Program-made: the position numbers and the translations under genes
Source of the DNA: Solanum dulcamara
Lineage: Eukaryota > Streptophyta > Magnoliopsida > Solanales > Solanaceae
NCBI RefSeq assembly: GCF_947179165.1
Contig: NC_077245.1
Location: forward strand, 16,462,740 to 16,526,739
Length of the DNA stretch: 64,000 nt
Reading direction: 5' to 3'
The notes under the pieces: generated by a model
Database searches by the model: none
Told to the model about the DNA's origin: nothing
The model's input: only the letters and a program-made list of their open reading frames with translations
Shown: piece by piece, positions 12,963-25,145 of the stretch
Position numbering within the stretch: the stretch's first letter is position 1
Layout: each line of letters begins with the position of its first letter

Positions 12963-14084
12963 TTTATCTAGGTAAACGAGTTCAAAATTGAGTTTTGATT
13001 GAAGGAGAAGGTCCGTATCATTATTTAAGATATTTAGGAAAAAGAATCGGGTCATTTCGTTATCGTATGAGGGATTTACTACTCTTTTAGTGAAAATATA
13101 AGTTGTAGTTTTCCTAGTGCTGTGTTCAGTCTTTTTCTGGTGCTGGTGCATGGACCGCTTAGCGAACGAGGTTCTCAAAAGAGAACCTCCACTTTAGTGA
13201 AGGGACTCACTTAGAAGGGGTTCGCAAAAGTGAACCAGGTTTTCGAAAACAAACCCCCGCTAAAGTGAAGGTCCAGTCGCTTAAATGACATATGAGAGGG
13301 TTTAGGCGAGGTTTAAGGTATTTTCACCATTTTCAACATTTCCAAGCTCAGTTTAGGCGATTTATTCAAAATATTCCATGAAAAAACTATTGGGTAATGT
13401 ATTTCTAACATTTTCCCTGATTTCCATTGAATAATTTCATATTTTAACTTCAAATTGTGGATTTCAAATTGGAGATTTTTGGTTTTCTTGAACATGAACA
13501 TTTGAAAAAAAATGGGGATTTTGAACTCATTTTGACCTCATTTTTGAAACGTATTTCACCTGTGGGTTCCTAATTACTTAAGGAATATTTTCATCTAAAA
13601 ATATTCAAATTTTGGAATTATTTTCCAACATGGGATTTTTGATTATTTTACACTTTTCACCCGAATTTCTTGATTTTTGTGTCAATAGATTCAAAATGTG
13701 ATTGTGAGTCAATATTTGATTAAATTGTGGTGATTTGGAGTATCATCAGAGAGTAAAAGCGGTGATTTCAGATTGTTCATGACTTTTTTTTGCTAAGGCA
13801 AGTGAAATTCTAACCTTTGTTAAGTATGTTGAATCTTTTATTTTCCTATGTAAGGGGGTTAGGGTGTGTTGGGTCTTTAGATTGAATTGAATTATATGAG
13901 TTGAAGTGTGATAGTGGAATCCGAATAGGGGTAATTGTCTAAGTGTTGTGAATTACGAGGCATTGATTTATTATGTGATTGTGGAATATATGACATCTTA
14001 TGTGAATATTTATCCTGTTTCACTCATTACTTGTGCATATATTATATCTGTGATGGCTGCAGAATGATATGAGTGAGGTACTGG

Positions 14085-14235
14085 ATATTGGGACCGAGGT
14101 TCTACCGATTGAAGTGATTTGCAGAGGTTTCTTTCAGCGGCCGAGGTCTCTTCCGGCGGCCGAGGTCTTTTCCGGTAGATATTGGCCGAGGTCTCTTCCG
14201 GAAGATATTGGCCGAGGTCATTTTCGGTGGATACA
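14085..14235 (+). repeat. Short tandem motif in the 3' LTR
   Basis: Four to five imperfect copies of a 20-35 bp motif containing GGCCGAGGTC and TTCCGG(C/T)(A/G)G run in tandem. The 5' LTR has about three more degenerate copies near 5165-5285. This is a length-variable minisatellite within the LTR. Confidence 0.6.
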
Positions 14236-15243
14236 TGGTCTATGTGAGGTCTCCATGGGTTCCAGTCTGAGGTGATCAGCGGATGTTTATTATAGGACAG
14301 ACATACATCACGATATTTGACATTGCATTTGCATTCATTTGTTTCTGTGATTGATCATGATCTGAGATTATATGTGTTTGCCTGAGTATAGTGGTGAGAA
14401 TGTATTTGTGTCTTCTATTGTGTACTGTCTAGTATTCTAGTGTATTTGTGATATAAACTGTATAGATTGGGTTGTCTGAGTGCAGGTGTGTAGTTGTGGA
14501 GGATTGTGGTTGGGATGTCAGGAGTAGTCGTATTCCGCATTGCTTTACTTAGGGTTTAGTTTCCATTTTGCTGAGTACCGTGTTATTAGTGCTCACCCTT
14601 TGCTTCTATATTTATGTAGGATCTGAGTCCGGCACCTCTTGCATTTAGTACTGCATTGATCAGGCCGAACTTTTAGATGTTTGAGAGGTAGCAACTTGTC
14701 CTCTTCGATAGACTATCGTCGTCCATTACGTTATGTTTTGTTCTACTTGGGAACTACGACATATATACTTGTATCTTTTCATTTCTGTTGAAATAGTGTC
14801 TTGTACATGTGACACTAAGTCTTGGGTAGTTTAGAATCTAATTTCCTCTTATCCTTATCTATATCGTTTTAGACTTTACATTTCCGCTCTTATTTTTGCA
14901 TATATAGAATTGTTCAGATTCTTAGGCTGACACATCTTGGTGGGTTGGGCGAGTGCCATCACTTCATAATTCAGGTCATTACAGAGGGTGTCAAATGGCG
15001 ACTTGAATTAAATTTGGACGGATCTATATAATGAATTTGGGGTAGCACTATTTTCTTTCAATTATTATATCATTTTTAATATTATTTTAATGCTAATTAG
15101 TTGACACGACATACATGTGTAATAATGCACGTATATTAAAATTAGAAAAACACATTTTTCATTGAAATTAATATATTATTGCATCTAATATAATATATTC
15201 TTTATTATTTTTGTATGTAATTTTTAATATTATCGTGACATAC

Positions 15244-15270
15244 ACGTGCATCGCACGTACTTTAAACTGG
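15244..15270 (+). other. Helitron-like 3' terminus (hairpin plus CTGG)
   Basis: The palindrome ACGTGC-ATC-GCACGT (15244-15258) is followed 12 nt later by the unit's final tetranucleotide, here CTGG. This matches the plan of a plant Helitron 3' end: a short GC-rich hairpin 10-12 nt before CTRR, with T following. Equivalent ends occur near 851-874 (CTAG), 16073-16099 (CTAT), 16932-16958 (CTAG), 20182-20208 (CTAT) and 21903-21929 (CTAG). The variation in the last bases suggests that most copies are no longer transposition-competent. Confidence 0.55.
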
Positions 15271-17728
15271 TAATAATGAAAATAACAACCCTAAGCATTA
15301 TAAATGAACAGACCGGTGTACTAAGGCTCTCGTTATGTGTAGGATTGAAGTTGAGTTATAAAGACTTATAAATGGTGCGTTAAAGCTCTTGATATGTGTG
15401 AAATTTTGAAAAGAATCGGATTATGAGAATATTACCTTTATATCCTACATAGAATAAAATTAGAAATTATCGGGACTTGAAAAAGGTTGTTATGATTAGC
15501 AGGATGAAAGGGAGAGAAAGAGGAGAGTTAGGGGCGAGAAAAAATATTTCAATGAATTAGAGTATGAAAAATAATTGTGAGGATTAAATAATTAGTAAAG
15601 GGGAGGAATGTGGATCGTCTAGTTAAATAGAATGAACGACAAAGTTTAAGAAGATCAAATGAAGTGTGCAACCTCACAAGTAAGGCACCAAGAAAGAGTA
15701 AAAATAAACACTCAACGCTCAACACAACAAATAAGACTTCGTATGTCAAATTGTGTGACTTGAATTTGATTTGGACGGATTAAAATTAGAGATAGATCTA
15801 CATAGTTGGCTTGAGGTGGCAAATGGCGACTTGAGTTAAATTTTGACAGACCTATATAATGTATTTGGGGGTAGCACCATTTTTCATCAATTATTAAATC
15901 ATTATTTTTATATCATTTTAATACTAATTAATTGACACGACATACACGTTTAATAATACACATATTTTAAAATAGAAAAATACATTTTTTCAGTTAAATA
16001 AATATATTATTGCATCTATTATAATCTATTCTTTATTATTTTTATATATAAATTTTAATATTATCATGAAACACGTGCATCGCACGTACTCTAAACTATT
16101 CATAATGAAAATAAGAATCCTAAGCATTATAAATGAACAGACCGGTGCACTAAGGCTCCTGTTATGTGTAGAAATGAAGTTGAGTTATAAAGATTTGAAA
16201 ATGATGCGTTAAAGATCTTGATATGTGTGAAATTTATAAAAGAATCAGATAATAAGGATATTACCTTTATCTCATACATAAAACAAAATTTGAAATAATT
16301 AAGACTTGAAGAAGGTTGTTAGGATTTGCATGATTAAAGGGAGAGAAAGAGGAGAGTTAGGGGCGAGCAGAAAAATATAAATAAATTAGAGTTTGGAAAA
16401 TAATTGTGAGGGTTAAATACTTAGTGAAGGGGAGGAATGTGAGTTGTCTGGTTAAATAGAATGAACGACAAAGTTTAAGAAGATCAAATGGAGTGTGCAA
16501 CCTCACGAGTAACTCAGAAAGAAAGAGTAAAAACAAACACACCCGCGCCAAACACAGCAAATAAGACTTGGTGTGTCAAATTTTGTGAATTGATTTTGGT
16601 GGTGTTAAATGGCATGACTTGAATTGGATTTGGATGAATTAAATTTATGGACAAATCTATATAGTGGATTTTGGGGTGTCAAATGACGACTTGAATTAAA
16701 TTTGGAAAGGTCTGTATAATGCATTTGGGGGAAGCACCATTTTTCATCAATTATTAAATCATTATTTTCATACTATTTTAGTACTAGTTAATTGACATGA
16801 CATACACATTTAATAATACACATATTTTAAAATAGAAAAATACATTTTTCAGTTAAATAAATATATCATTGCATCTATTATAATCTATTATTTATTATTT
16901 TTATATATAAATTTTAATATTATCATGACACACGTGCATTGCATGTACTCTAATCTAGTAATAATGGAAATAAGAACACTAAGCATTATAAATGAACATA
17001 TCAGTGCACTAAAGCTCACGTTATGTGTAGGATTGGAGTTGAGTTATAAAGTCTTGTAAATGGTGTGTTAAAACTCTTGATATGTGTGAAATTTTAAAAA
17101 AATTGGATCACGAGGATATTACACTTATCTCGTACATAGAATAAAATTAGAAATAATCGGGGCTTGAAGAAGGTTGTTAGAATTTGCATGATGAAAGGGA
17201 GAGAAAGAAGAGAGTTAGGGGCGAGCAGAAAAATATAAATGAATTAGAGTTTGAAAAATAATTGTGAGGGTTAAATACTTAGTGAAGGGGAGAAGTGTGA
17301 GTCGTCTGGTTAAATAGAATGAACAAAAAAGTTTAAGAAGATCAAATGGAGTGTACAACCTCACGAGTAACTCGGAAAGAAAGAGTAAAAACAAACACAT
17401 CCGCGTCCAACACAACAAATAAGACTTGGTGTGTCAAATTTTGTGAATTGATTTTGGTGGTGTTAAATGGCATGACTTGAATTGGATTGGACGAATTAAA
17501 TTTTGGGACAAATCTATATAGTGGATTTTGGGGTGTCAAATGGCGACTTGAATTAAATTTGGATGGACATGTATAATGAATTTGGAGGTAGCACCATTTT
17601 CCTTCAATTATTATACCATTATTTTTATACTATTTTAGTACTAATTAATTGACACGACATACACGTGTAATAATACACATATTCTAAAATTAGAAAAATT
17701 CATTTTTCAGTGAAATAAATATATTATT

Positions 17729-20115
17729 TGTCACACCCCGGGAGGGTACCCTAGACGTAACCGGCACTCGAAGGCCATCTCTGACCTCCGAGCGAACCAC
17801 TTGGTACAATCGCTTATTCATTCAAGCACATTCTATTAGCAGAAAACTCAATTTAAGAAATACTTCTCATATCATAAGGGCCGAAGGCCAAACATTTACA
17901 ATCAAGACGATAATCAAAATAGGAATCCTCAAGATGACCGCTCGACCTCCTCACATTTCAGTCTATGAAGCCTCTATTCAAGTCTAAAAGGTGCCAATGA
18001 CAAGCCCATGGCTACCGACAATCTAAATAAAAAAAAGGGACAATCAAAAACTGTACAGGAAGGCCCAATATCCTCCGGGAACTAGGAGGACTCACCGACT
18101 GGCTGGAAGTGTAAGTGGATCTTCAATGGAGCGCCGGTTGATGATCTCTAGTACCTGTCTCTGCATCATGAAATGATGCAGGCCAAATAGCGCCAGTACA
18201 TGGAATGTACGAGTATGTAAAATGGCTGAATACAAGAACATCAAGGAAGAATAATTCAACCAACTCGGGAGCTCAACTCAAAAGGAATGACAACTCAATC
18301 AAATGTCCTAAGTCTAAACAAGAGTATGATTTAGACTGGACCAATCATATACAATTCAACTCAATCTGACTCAGAGTGCTATCAAAACTTATTTGGGAGT
18401 TTCTCTTAACCGACAACCAACACTTATGAGCCAGTGAAGGTACAATGAAATGACGTCGTTGCCACGCCCGTTCATACCTTGCCAGGGCATGAACGACGAA
18501 CACTCATGGATCCAATCCAACCAGGTCCTATAATGTCAGGACAAAAGCTCTCGGGGAAGCATCCGACTTTAACGGTTCAATCCCCCCCTACGTTTGGCAA
18601 CACAGGTATTGGGTTCGAGTATGGACTATACTCTTGCCCAATTCGGTGCTCGATACTCCTCCCAAGACTCAATGCTCATAAAACTCCATCAACTCAACTC
18701 AATCAACTCATATCAACAAGTCTCATGACAACCTTGTCAACTCATCAACTCTATTACAATCAAATCTCAATCACATCTTTAAGGAAGTTTTAAATGCACA
18801 TATATAACATCATTTAGATATAAACAATCATTACCTCCATCCATTTGAGAAAAACCTTGTGACTCATCACATCCTCAAGACTTTAAATCGACATTTTTTT
18901 TTATAATAAGCAACATGTTTAAGAAAATGGTATACTTGATCAAGTCTACATAATTAAGAAGACCAATAAAACATATTTAGCAACTCATTTCTTCATCATC
19001 TCATACTCACATAAGGGCTCATTTTAGGAACCTCTTAGCTCTACAACATCAATGCATATGGAATCAAATAAATATGGAATAAAACTCTTCAAACTTAGCC
19101 CATATCAAAAAAAAACTCTATTTTCATGGACATTTAACCTCAAAACAAGACTAGGGCACATGGGTGGACTCAACCCATGTTTTGATTAGCCTTACATACC
19201 TTAGTGAAGACTTGAAGAAAACCTTGAGGTTGGGTCTTTAATGGAGGACTCTAATCTTGAAGCTTCTTGGACTCCTTTGTTAGAAATGGAGAAGAAGAGT
19301 AGAGAGAAGGGAGAGGAGCTCTTAGGGCTTTTTAGAGAGAGAGTGAGGGCTGCCAAAATGAGTTCCCAAAAGGCCAAGGGCTACATATATATAATTGGGT
19401 AAGTTCCCAAATTGCCCCTCCTCAAAATGTTCTGAAAATAGGCTAAAACGCCCTTAGCGCGATAGTGGCGCGTCGCGCCCTTACAGCGCCAAGGCCAATT
19501 TCGCCTAAAACCTGCACAACTTTTAGTGGCGCGCCGCGCCAGAGACCAAACTACTGAGGCATGTTCCTGGCGCGATAGTGGCGCGTCGCGCCCTTACAGC
19601 GCCAAGCCTATTGTTCCAAATTCTGGGAATTCGGCCCCAAAACCCTGCACACTTTTAGTGGCGCATCGCGCCAGGGACCAAACTACTGAGGCATGTTCCT
19701 GGCGCGATAGTGACGCGTCGCGCCCTTACGGCGCCAAGGCCATTTCCCCAGCAGTGGTAACCCAGACCAAAATGAAATCCCTGTCGTGCTAGTTCGTCTT
19801 CGGATTGTCATATCTTTTGGCCCTGAACTCCAAAATCTACGTTGTTGGTGGCGTTGGAAAGAAGACTCGACGACCTTTAATTTAATAGGTCGAGGGCCAC
19901 CCAAATTGACGTCTTTCAGATGGTAGGGTCATTGAAAGTCGACCCTTACATGAACTCGTCCTAGGCGTCCTCGATGACCCCACATCACCTCCAATGCTCT
20001 TAAACTCCTCAGGGACTCATCTTAACTCAAGCACGTACTTCGAAATAAATACGATGGGCCCCACACGTGTACAAAGAAGGCCCGAATCTTAGGAAAAATT
20101 TTGAGGGGTGTTACA
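17729..20115 (-). mobile_element. Solo LTR (Gypsy) in the array
   Basis: A 2387-bp block starts TGTCACACCCC and ends GGGGTGTTACA, so the minus strand reads TGTAACACCCC...GGGGTGTGACA, a classic chromovirus LTR. Perfect TTATT duplications flank it (17724-17728 and 20116-20120). Joining the flanks restores the array sequence ATATATTATTGCATC. There is no internal region. Frames at 18479-18793 and 19526-19792 have no recognised domain. Confidence 0.9.
19450..19745. repeat. GC-rich palindromic repeats inside the solo LTR
   Basis: The block alternates two palindrome-bearing modules: GGCGCGATAGTGGCGCGTCG (near 19456, 19569 and 19700, the last with one change) and TTAGTGGCGCGCCGCGCCAG (near 19514 and 19656). 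The larger unit repeats at ~113-132 bp. GGCGCGCCGCGCC folds on itself. The block stands out sharply in an otherwise AT-rich window. Confidence 0.75.
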
Positions 20116-22568
20116 TTATTGCATCTATTATAATCTATTCTTTATTATTTTTATATATAAATTTTAATATTATCATGACACACGTGCATCGCACGTACTC
20201 TAAACTATTCATAATGAAAATAAGAATCCTAAGCATTATAAATGAACAGACCGGTGCACTAAGGCTCCTGTTATGTGTAGAAATGAAGTTGAGTTATAAA
20301 GATTTGAAAATGATGCGTTAAAGATCTTGATATGTGTGAAATTTATAAAAGAATCAGATAATAAGGATATTACCTTTATCTCATACATAGAACAAAATTT
20401 GAAATAATCGAGACTTGAAGAAGGTTGTTAGGATTTGCATGATTAAAGGGAGAGAAAGAGGAGAGTTAGGGGCGAGCAGAAAAAAATAGAAATGAATTAG
20501 AGTTTGGAAAATAATTGTGAGGGTTAAATACTTAGTGAAGGAGAGGAGTGTGAGTCGTCTGGTTAAATAGAATGAATAAAAAAGTTTAAGAAGATCAAAT
20601 GGGGTGTACAACCTCACGAGTAACGCAGAAAGAAAGAGTAAAAACTAAGACACCCGCATCCAACACAACAAATAAGACTTGGTGTGTCAAATTTTGTGAA
20701 TTTATTTTGGTGGTGTTAAATGGCATGACTTGAATTGGATTTGGACGGATTAAATTTAAGGACAAATCTATATAGTGGATTTTGGGGTGTCAAATGACGT
20801 CTTGAATTAAATTTGGAAAGGTCTATATAATGTATTTGGGGGGAGCACCATTTTCCTTCAATTATTATACCATTATTTTAATACTATTTTAGTACTAATT
20901 AATTGACATGGCATACACGTGTAATAATACACATATTCTAAAATTAGAAAAAATTATTTTTCAGTTAAATAAATATATTATTGCATCTATTATAGCTATT
21001 CTTTATTATTTTTATATGTAAATTTTAATAGTATAATGACACACGTGCATCACACATACTTTAAACTATTCATAATGAAACTAAGAATCCTAAGCATTAT
21101 AAATGAACAGATCTGTGCACTAAGGCACCTATTATGTGTAGGAATAGAGTTAGGTTATAAAGACTTAAAAATGGTGCGTTAAAGATCTTGATATGTGTGA
21201 AATTTATAAAAGAATCAGATAATGAGGATATTACCTCTATCTCGTACATAGAACCAAATTTGAAATAATCGGGACTTGAAGAAGGTTGTTAGGGTTTGCA
21301 TGATGAAAGGGAGAGAAAGAGGAGAGTTAGGGGCGAGCAGAAAAATATAAGTGAATTAGAGTTTGGAAAATAATTGTGAGGGTTAAATACTTAGTGAAGG
21401 GGAGGAGTGTGAGTCGTCTGGTTAAATAGAATGAACAAAAAAGTTTAAGAAGATCAAATGGAGTGTACAACCTCACGAGTAACTCAGTAAGAAACAACAA
21501 AAACAAACACATCCGCGTCCAACACAACAAATAAGACTTGGTATGTCAAATTTTGTGAATTGATTTTGGTGGTGTTAAATGGCATGACTTGAATTGGATT
21601 TGGACGAATTAAATTTTGGGACAAATCTATATAGTGGATTTTGGGGTGTCAAATGGCAACTTGAATTAAATTTGGATGGACATATATAATGAATTTGGGG
21701 GTAGCACCATTTTCCTTCAATTATTATACCATTATTTTTATACTATTTTAGTACTAATTAATTGACATGACATACACGTGTAATAATACACATATTTTAA
21801 AATAAGAAAAAATCATTTTTCAGTGAAATAAATATATTATTGCATCTATTATAATCTATTCTTTATTATTTTTATATATAAATTTTAATATTATCATGAC
21901 ACACGTGCATTGCATGTACTCTAAACTAGTAATAATGGAAATAAGAACACTAAGCATTATAAATGAACATATCGGTGCACTAAGGCTCCCGTTATGTGTA
22001 GGATTGGAGTTGAGTTATAAAGTCTTGTAAATGGTGTGTTAAAACTCTTGATATGTGTGAAATTTTAAAAAAATCGGATCACGAGGATATTACACTTATC
22101 TCGTACATAGAATAAAATTAGAAATAATCGGGGCTTGAAGAAGGCTGTTAGGATTTGCAGGATGAAAGGGAGAGAAAGAGGAGAGTTGGGGGCAAGCAGA
22201 AAAATATAAATGAATTAGAGTTTAGAAAATACTTTTGAGGGTTAAATAATTAGTGAAGGGGAGGAGTGTGGGTCGTCCGATTATATAGAATGCACGACAA
22301 AGTTTAAGAGGTTCAAATGGAGTGTGCAACCCCACGAGTAACGCACAAAGAAAGAGTAAAAACAAATACACACGCGCTCCACACAACAAATAAGACTTGA
22401 TATGTCAAATTGTGTGACTTGATTTTGGAGGTGTTAAATGGCATTACTTGAATTGGATTTGGACGGATTAAAATTAGGGACAGATTTATATAGTGTGTTT
22501 GGGGGGTGTCAAATGGCGACTTGAATTAAATTTGTACGGATCTACATAATGGATTTGGGGGTAGCACG

Positions 22569-24203
22569 CTATTTAAAGCCCATTAATATTAAATTGTATT
22601 AAAGTATAAGAAGAAATAATTACATAGAATGGTCATTCGGTCATTTTAATTACCAAAAAATGGTCATTCGGTATATATTCATGTATGTTCGGTGTATATT
22701 CATGTATACTCAATGTATATTTCATGTACATAATGTGTCATAATGTATATTCAGTGTATAACTCATGTACAAGTAATATATATTGTAAAGTCGGTGTATA
22801 CTTTCTATATCTTTTGGCAAGCTATATTATATAGTCACTGTATATTTCCTATGATATTTGGCTACTTTTTAATATAAATAAAATATGACTATATTTATTT
22901 TACACTAATTAGTTTATTGTATATATTTTAAATTGTCCCATTCATTTATACATTATTCAAAACGTATATAAAAACTTTTCTAGGAGTCAAATCTATATTA
23001 TATTATCCAAACTAAACTTTGTCTAGTAAGTGTGCTCCTTTATTTTCTTTTTCTGTCCATGTTCTACATGATATTACTGTAATTTTTGGTAGTTTTGTTC
23101 TTGTTTTAAATTATTGTTACTTTTTAAAAAAGTATAAAGGTTATTAGAAATGTTGATTGAACCTTTTACCTTTATTAAATTATAGTAGATAAAATTGTCA
23201 TTTATTATTTTTCTCAAATAATTATTATTTTATTATTCTCCTAATATTTAAGACATCAAAATCAACTAAATATGTTATTAAATCCTAAAATCGAGGTAAA
23301 AGTTTTATAATAGTTCTCTATTTGTTTCTCATGTGTCCTTTTGGCTTTTGGACAGAAATTCTTTCACAATTAATTTAATTGCAATTTTTTTTATGTTTGG
23401 CTATTTGATTTAGATAAGAAATTATAATATTTAACACTTCTAAATTAATTAGAATTTCACCTTATGTAGAAAAGAATTTCTATAACTCTATTTAAGTAAT
23501 ATTTTGAATCAAAAAATTATAAAAAACATACCTTCTTCTTCTACTTTTTTATTCTTATTTTGATTTTATACATATATTATAAAAGCACGAAGGTTCTTAG
23601 ATTTTTTTCATCAATCTTTTACCCTTTATCTTTTACTATTTTCCTCATATAAAATTACTAGAGGGGCATGGCCCAATAGTGAGATGTAGATCTCCCAGCA
23701 ACTCAAGCATTATTAGGAGCCAATACACGCAAACTAAACACAATGTCGATCTTCTGTGTTAAAGTTAACATTAGCAAAATAATTTGTACCCTTGTAATGA
23801 AAATTTAACAGAATGAAACAGAGAATTACAATTTAGTTAAAAGCATTACAACCTATTACAACATCTTATCCATAGTTCGAAAAGGAAGATCAAATTTGCA
23901 ATATTTATATCATCCACAAAACAATCTGGTTATACGCCATGAGCACAATCCAACTCATTCCTATGCAGAGAGCGATTCAAGTAAAATCTGCAAAAGCAAG
24001 CACTGCACATGTTTTTTAAAAAGAAAAAAAATTACTACTGCTTTCAACTTTTTTTATGCTAGCACAGAAATCTTGTAAAGTGAAAAGCACGTAAAATAAC
24101 CATCATGGTCGAGTAATTATTATTTGTGGTCAAGTTGATTCTGCACACACGAATTCATGTAACGATCTATGAAAAATGTGTTAAAAAGTAAATGTGCTAA
24201 ATT
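22569..24203. other. AT-rich spacer with quasi-repeats, no gene seen
   Basis: From about 22640 to 22830 there are many imperfect echoes of TCGGTATATATTCATGTA, giving a degenerate short tandem repeat. The rest is AT-rich and lacks convincing reading frames. At 23660-24200 the composition is more balanced and may be an old unclassified element. I found no terminal repeats. Confidence 0.5.
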
Positions 24204-24675
24204 TGTCACGATCCGAATTCAGGTGCAATGACACTTATTCTTTTTCACCGGACAAGTCAGCCTAAAACCCAACATTTGCAGAAATAAAGCGGAAATAATT
24301 TAATTAGATAGATAAATATACAAAAGCGAAAGTCTTAGTCAACTAAAATACCCCCAAATGACTAGTTGTCACATGTACAAGCCTCTAAATATAACAGAAA
24401 TGAAAATAAATACAAGTCTCAGTATCTTTATCACTCGGATAGAACAAAGTATAATAAAAGGAACCAAGGGGGTCGCCGACAACGAACAACTATCTCTCAG
24501 TCTCCTCTAATTGGCCTTGGATGAAAGAAATGGAAGCAAAGTCATTGTCCGGGACCGGGACCTACACATGTATAGATGACAAGGAGTGAGTACCAAACAA
24601 CACGGTACTCAGCAAGCCAACTAAGAAAACCAGGTAAATCTAGCAGGTACTAGAACTCACTTCCTCCCAACCGAA
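24204..24675 (-). repeat. Gypsy LTR fragment, minus orientation
   Basis: Starts TGTCACGATCCGAATTC, the reverse complement of the usual chromovirus LTR 3' end (GAATTCGGATCGTGACA). It runs about 470 bp before being cut by the start of the next element at 24676. Its continuation is not found on the far side of that element, so the junction is probably rearranged. Confidence 0.6.
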
Positions 24676-25145
24676 TGTAATGATCCCGAAGGTTATTTTT
24701 GGATTTTTTTTTCACGAAATGAACATTTTACCTTTCCTATAGTTGCCCCGAGTCGTTTCTGATTGGTATCGAGTGTTAATTTTGGAAAATTATATGAAAA
24801 AGTTGGGTTTTGAGAATTTGGAGTTTCCATAAGCTTTAAGTGTTCAAAATGGTATTTGAGACCCACCGGAGCTATGAGTATCGGAATGGAATACCGTTGA
24901 TTCAAACAGCTTTGAAGTATGGAAATTGGTCTAGGAGAGTTTACGGCATCAGTTTTGGAGTTGTAACAAAGATTTGAGGTTTTGAGTTGGAAATTTGAGG
25001 AATTTTAGGTCAAGGCTTGACTTTGGTCAACTTTTGGGGTTCCGATACTCGAAATAGAATTCTAATGACTCCGTTAGATTCGAGGGATGATTTTAGGTCT
25101 AGGAGCAGCTTTGGTTGAATTTTTGGAGGTCCTGAGCTCGTTTTC

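Larger units (their letters stand above)
3257..14983 (+). mobile_element. LTR retrotransposon, non-coding (LARD-like), with nested insert
   Basis: The element starts TGTAATGACC and ends GGTCATTACA, interrupting an array unit between GGGGG (3252-3256) and GAGGG (14984-14988). The uninterrupted unit reads GGGGGTGTCAAATGG, so these are a 5-bp target duplication with one change. The LTRs are ~2.8 kb. A primer binding site for initiator tRNA-Met follows the 5' LTR and a purine-rich tract precedes the 3' LTR. The ~3.7-kb internal region has no recognisable gag or pol. Long LTRs with a non-coding interior fit a LARD, a non-autonomous Gypsy derivative mobilised by a relative. A decayed autonomous element is the alternative. 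The 3' LTR carries a nested solo LTR at 10636-12962. Confidence 0.85.
9783..14983 (+). repeat. 3' LTR of the LARD-like element, split by a solo LTR
   Basis: This copy starts TGTAATGACC at 9783 and ends GGTCATTACA at 14983. Without the nested element and its duplicated TTTAT it is about 2869 bp, slightly longer than the 5' LTR. At 14085-14230 it has extra copies of a GGCCGAGGTC...TTCCGG motif, which accounts for part of the length difference. Confidence 0.8.
1..22568. repeat. Tandem array of ~860-bp units with Helitron-like 3' ends
   Basis: About ten head-to-tail units are visible, each beginning with TAATAATGAAAATAAGAA or a close variant and ending in a hairpin plus CTAG-type tetranucleotide. 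Approximate units are 13-874, 875-1706, 1707-2676, 2677-15270 (interrupted), 15271-16099, 16100-16958, 16959-20208 (interrupted), 20209-21069, 21070-21929 and 21930-22568. Once insertions are removed, intact units are 829-862 bp. The unit starting at 1707 lacks its first ~130 bp and the last unit is cut off in the sequence GGGGGTAGCAC. The array starts before the window. No unit has a convincing gene. On the minus strand several share a 60-67 codon reading frame beside pyrimidine-rich sequence. The Helitron link rests on the terminal structure; a satellite of other origin remains possible. Confidence 0.85.

Noticed and set aside
18479..19792. Plus-strand frames of 104 and 88 codons in the second solo LTR
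   Set aside because: They are inside a solo LTR. One is produced by the GC-rich tandem repeat and neither has a domain.
22640..22830. A CRISPR-like array
   Set aside because: The motif is degenerate, without uniform spacers, and the DNA is clearly nuclear plant sequence.
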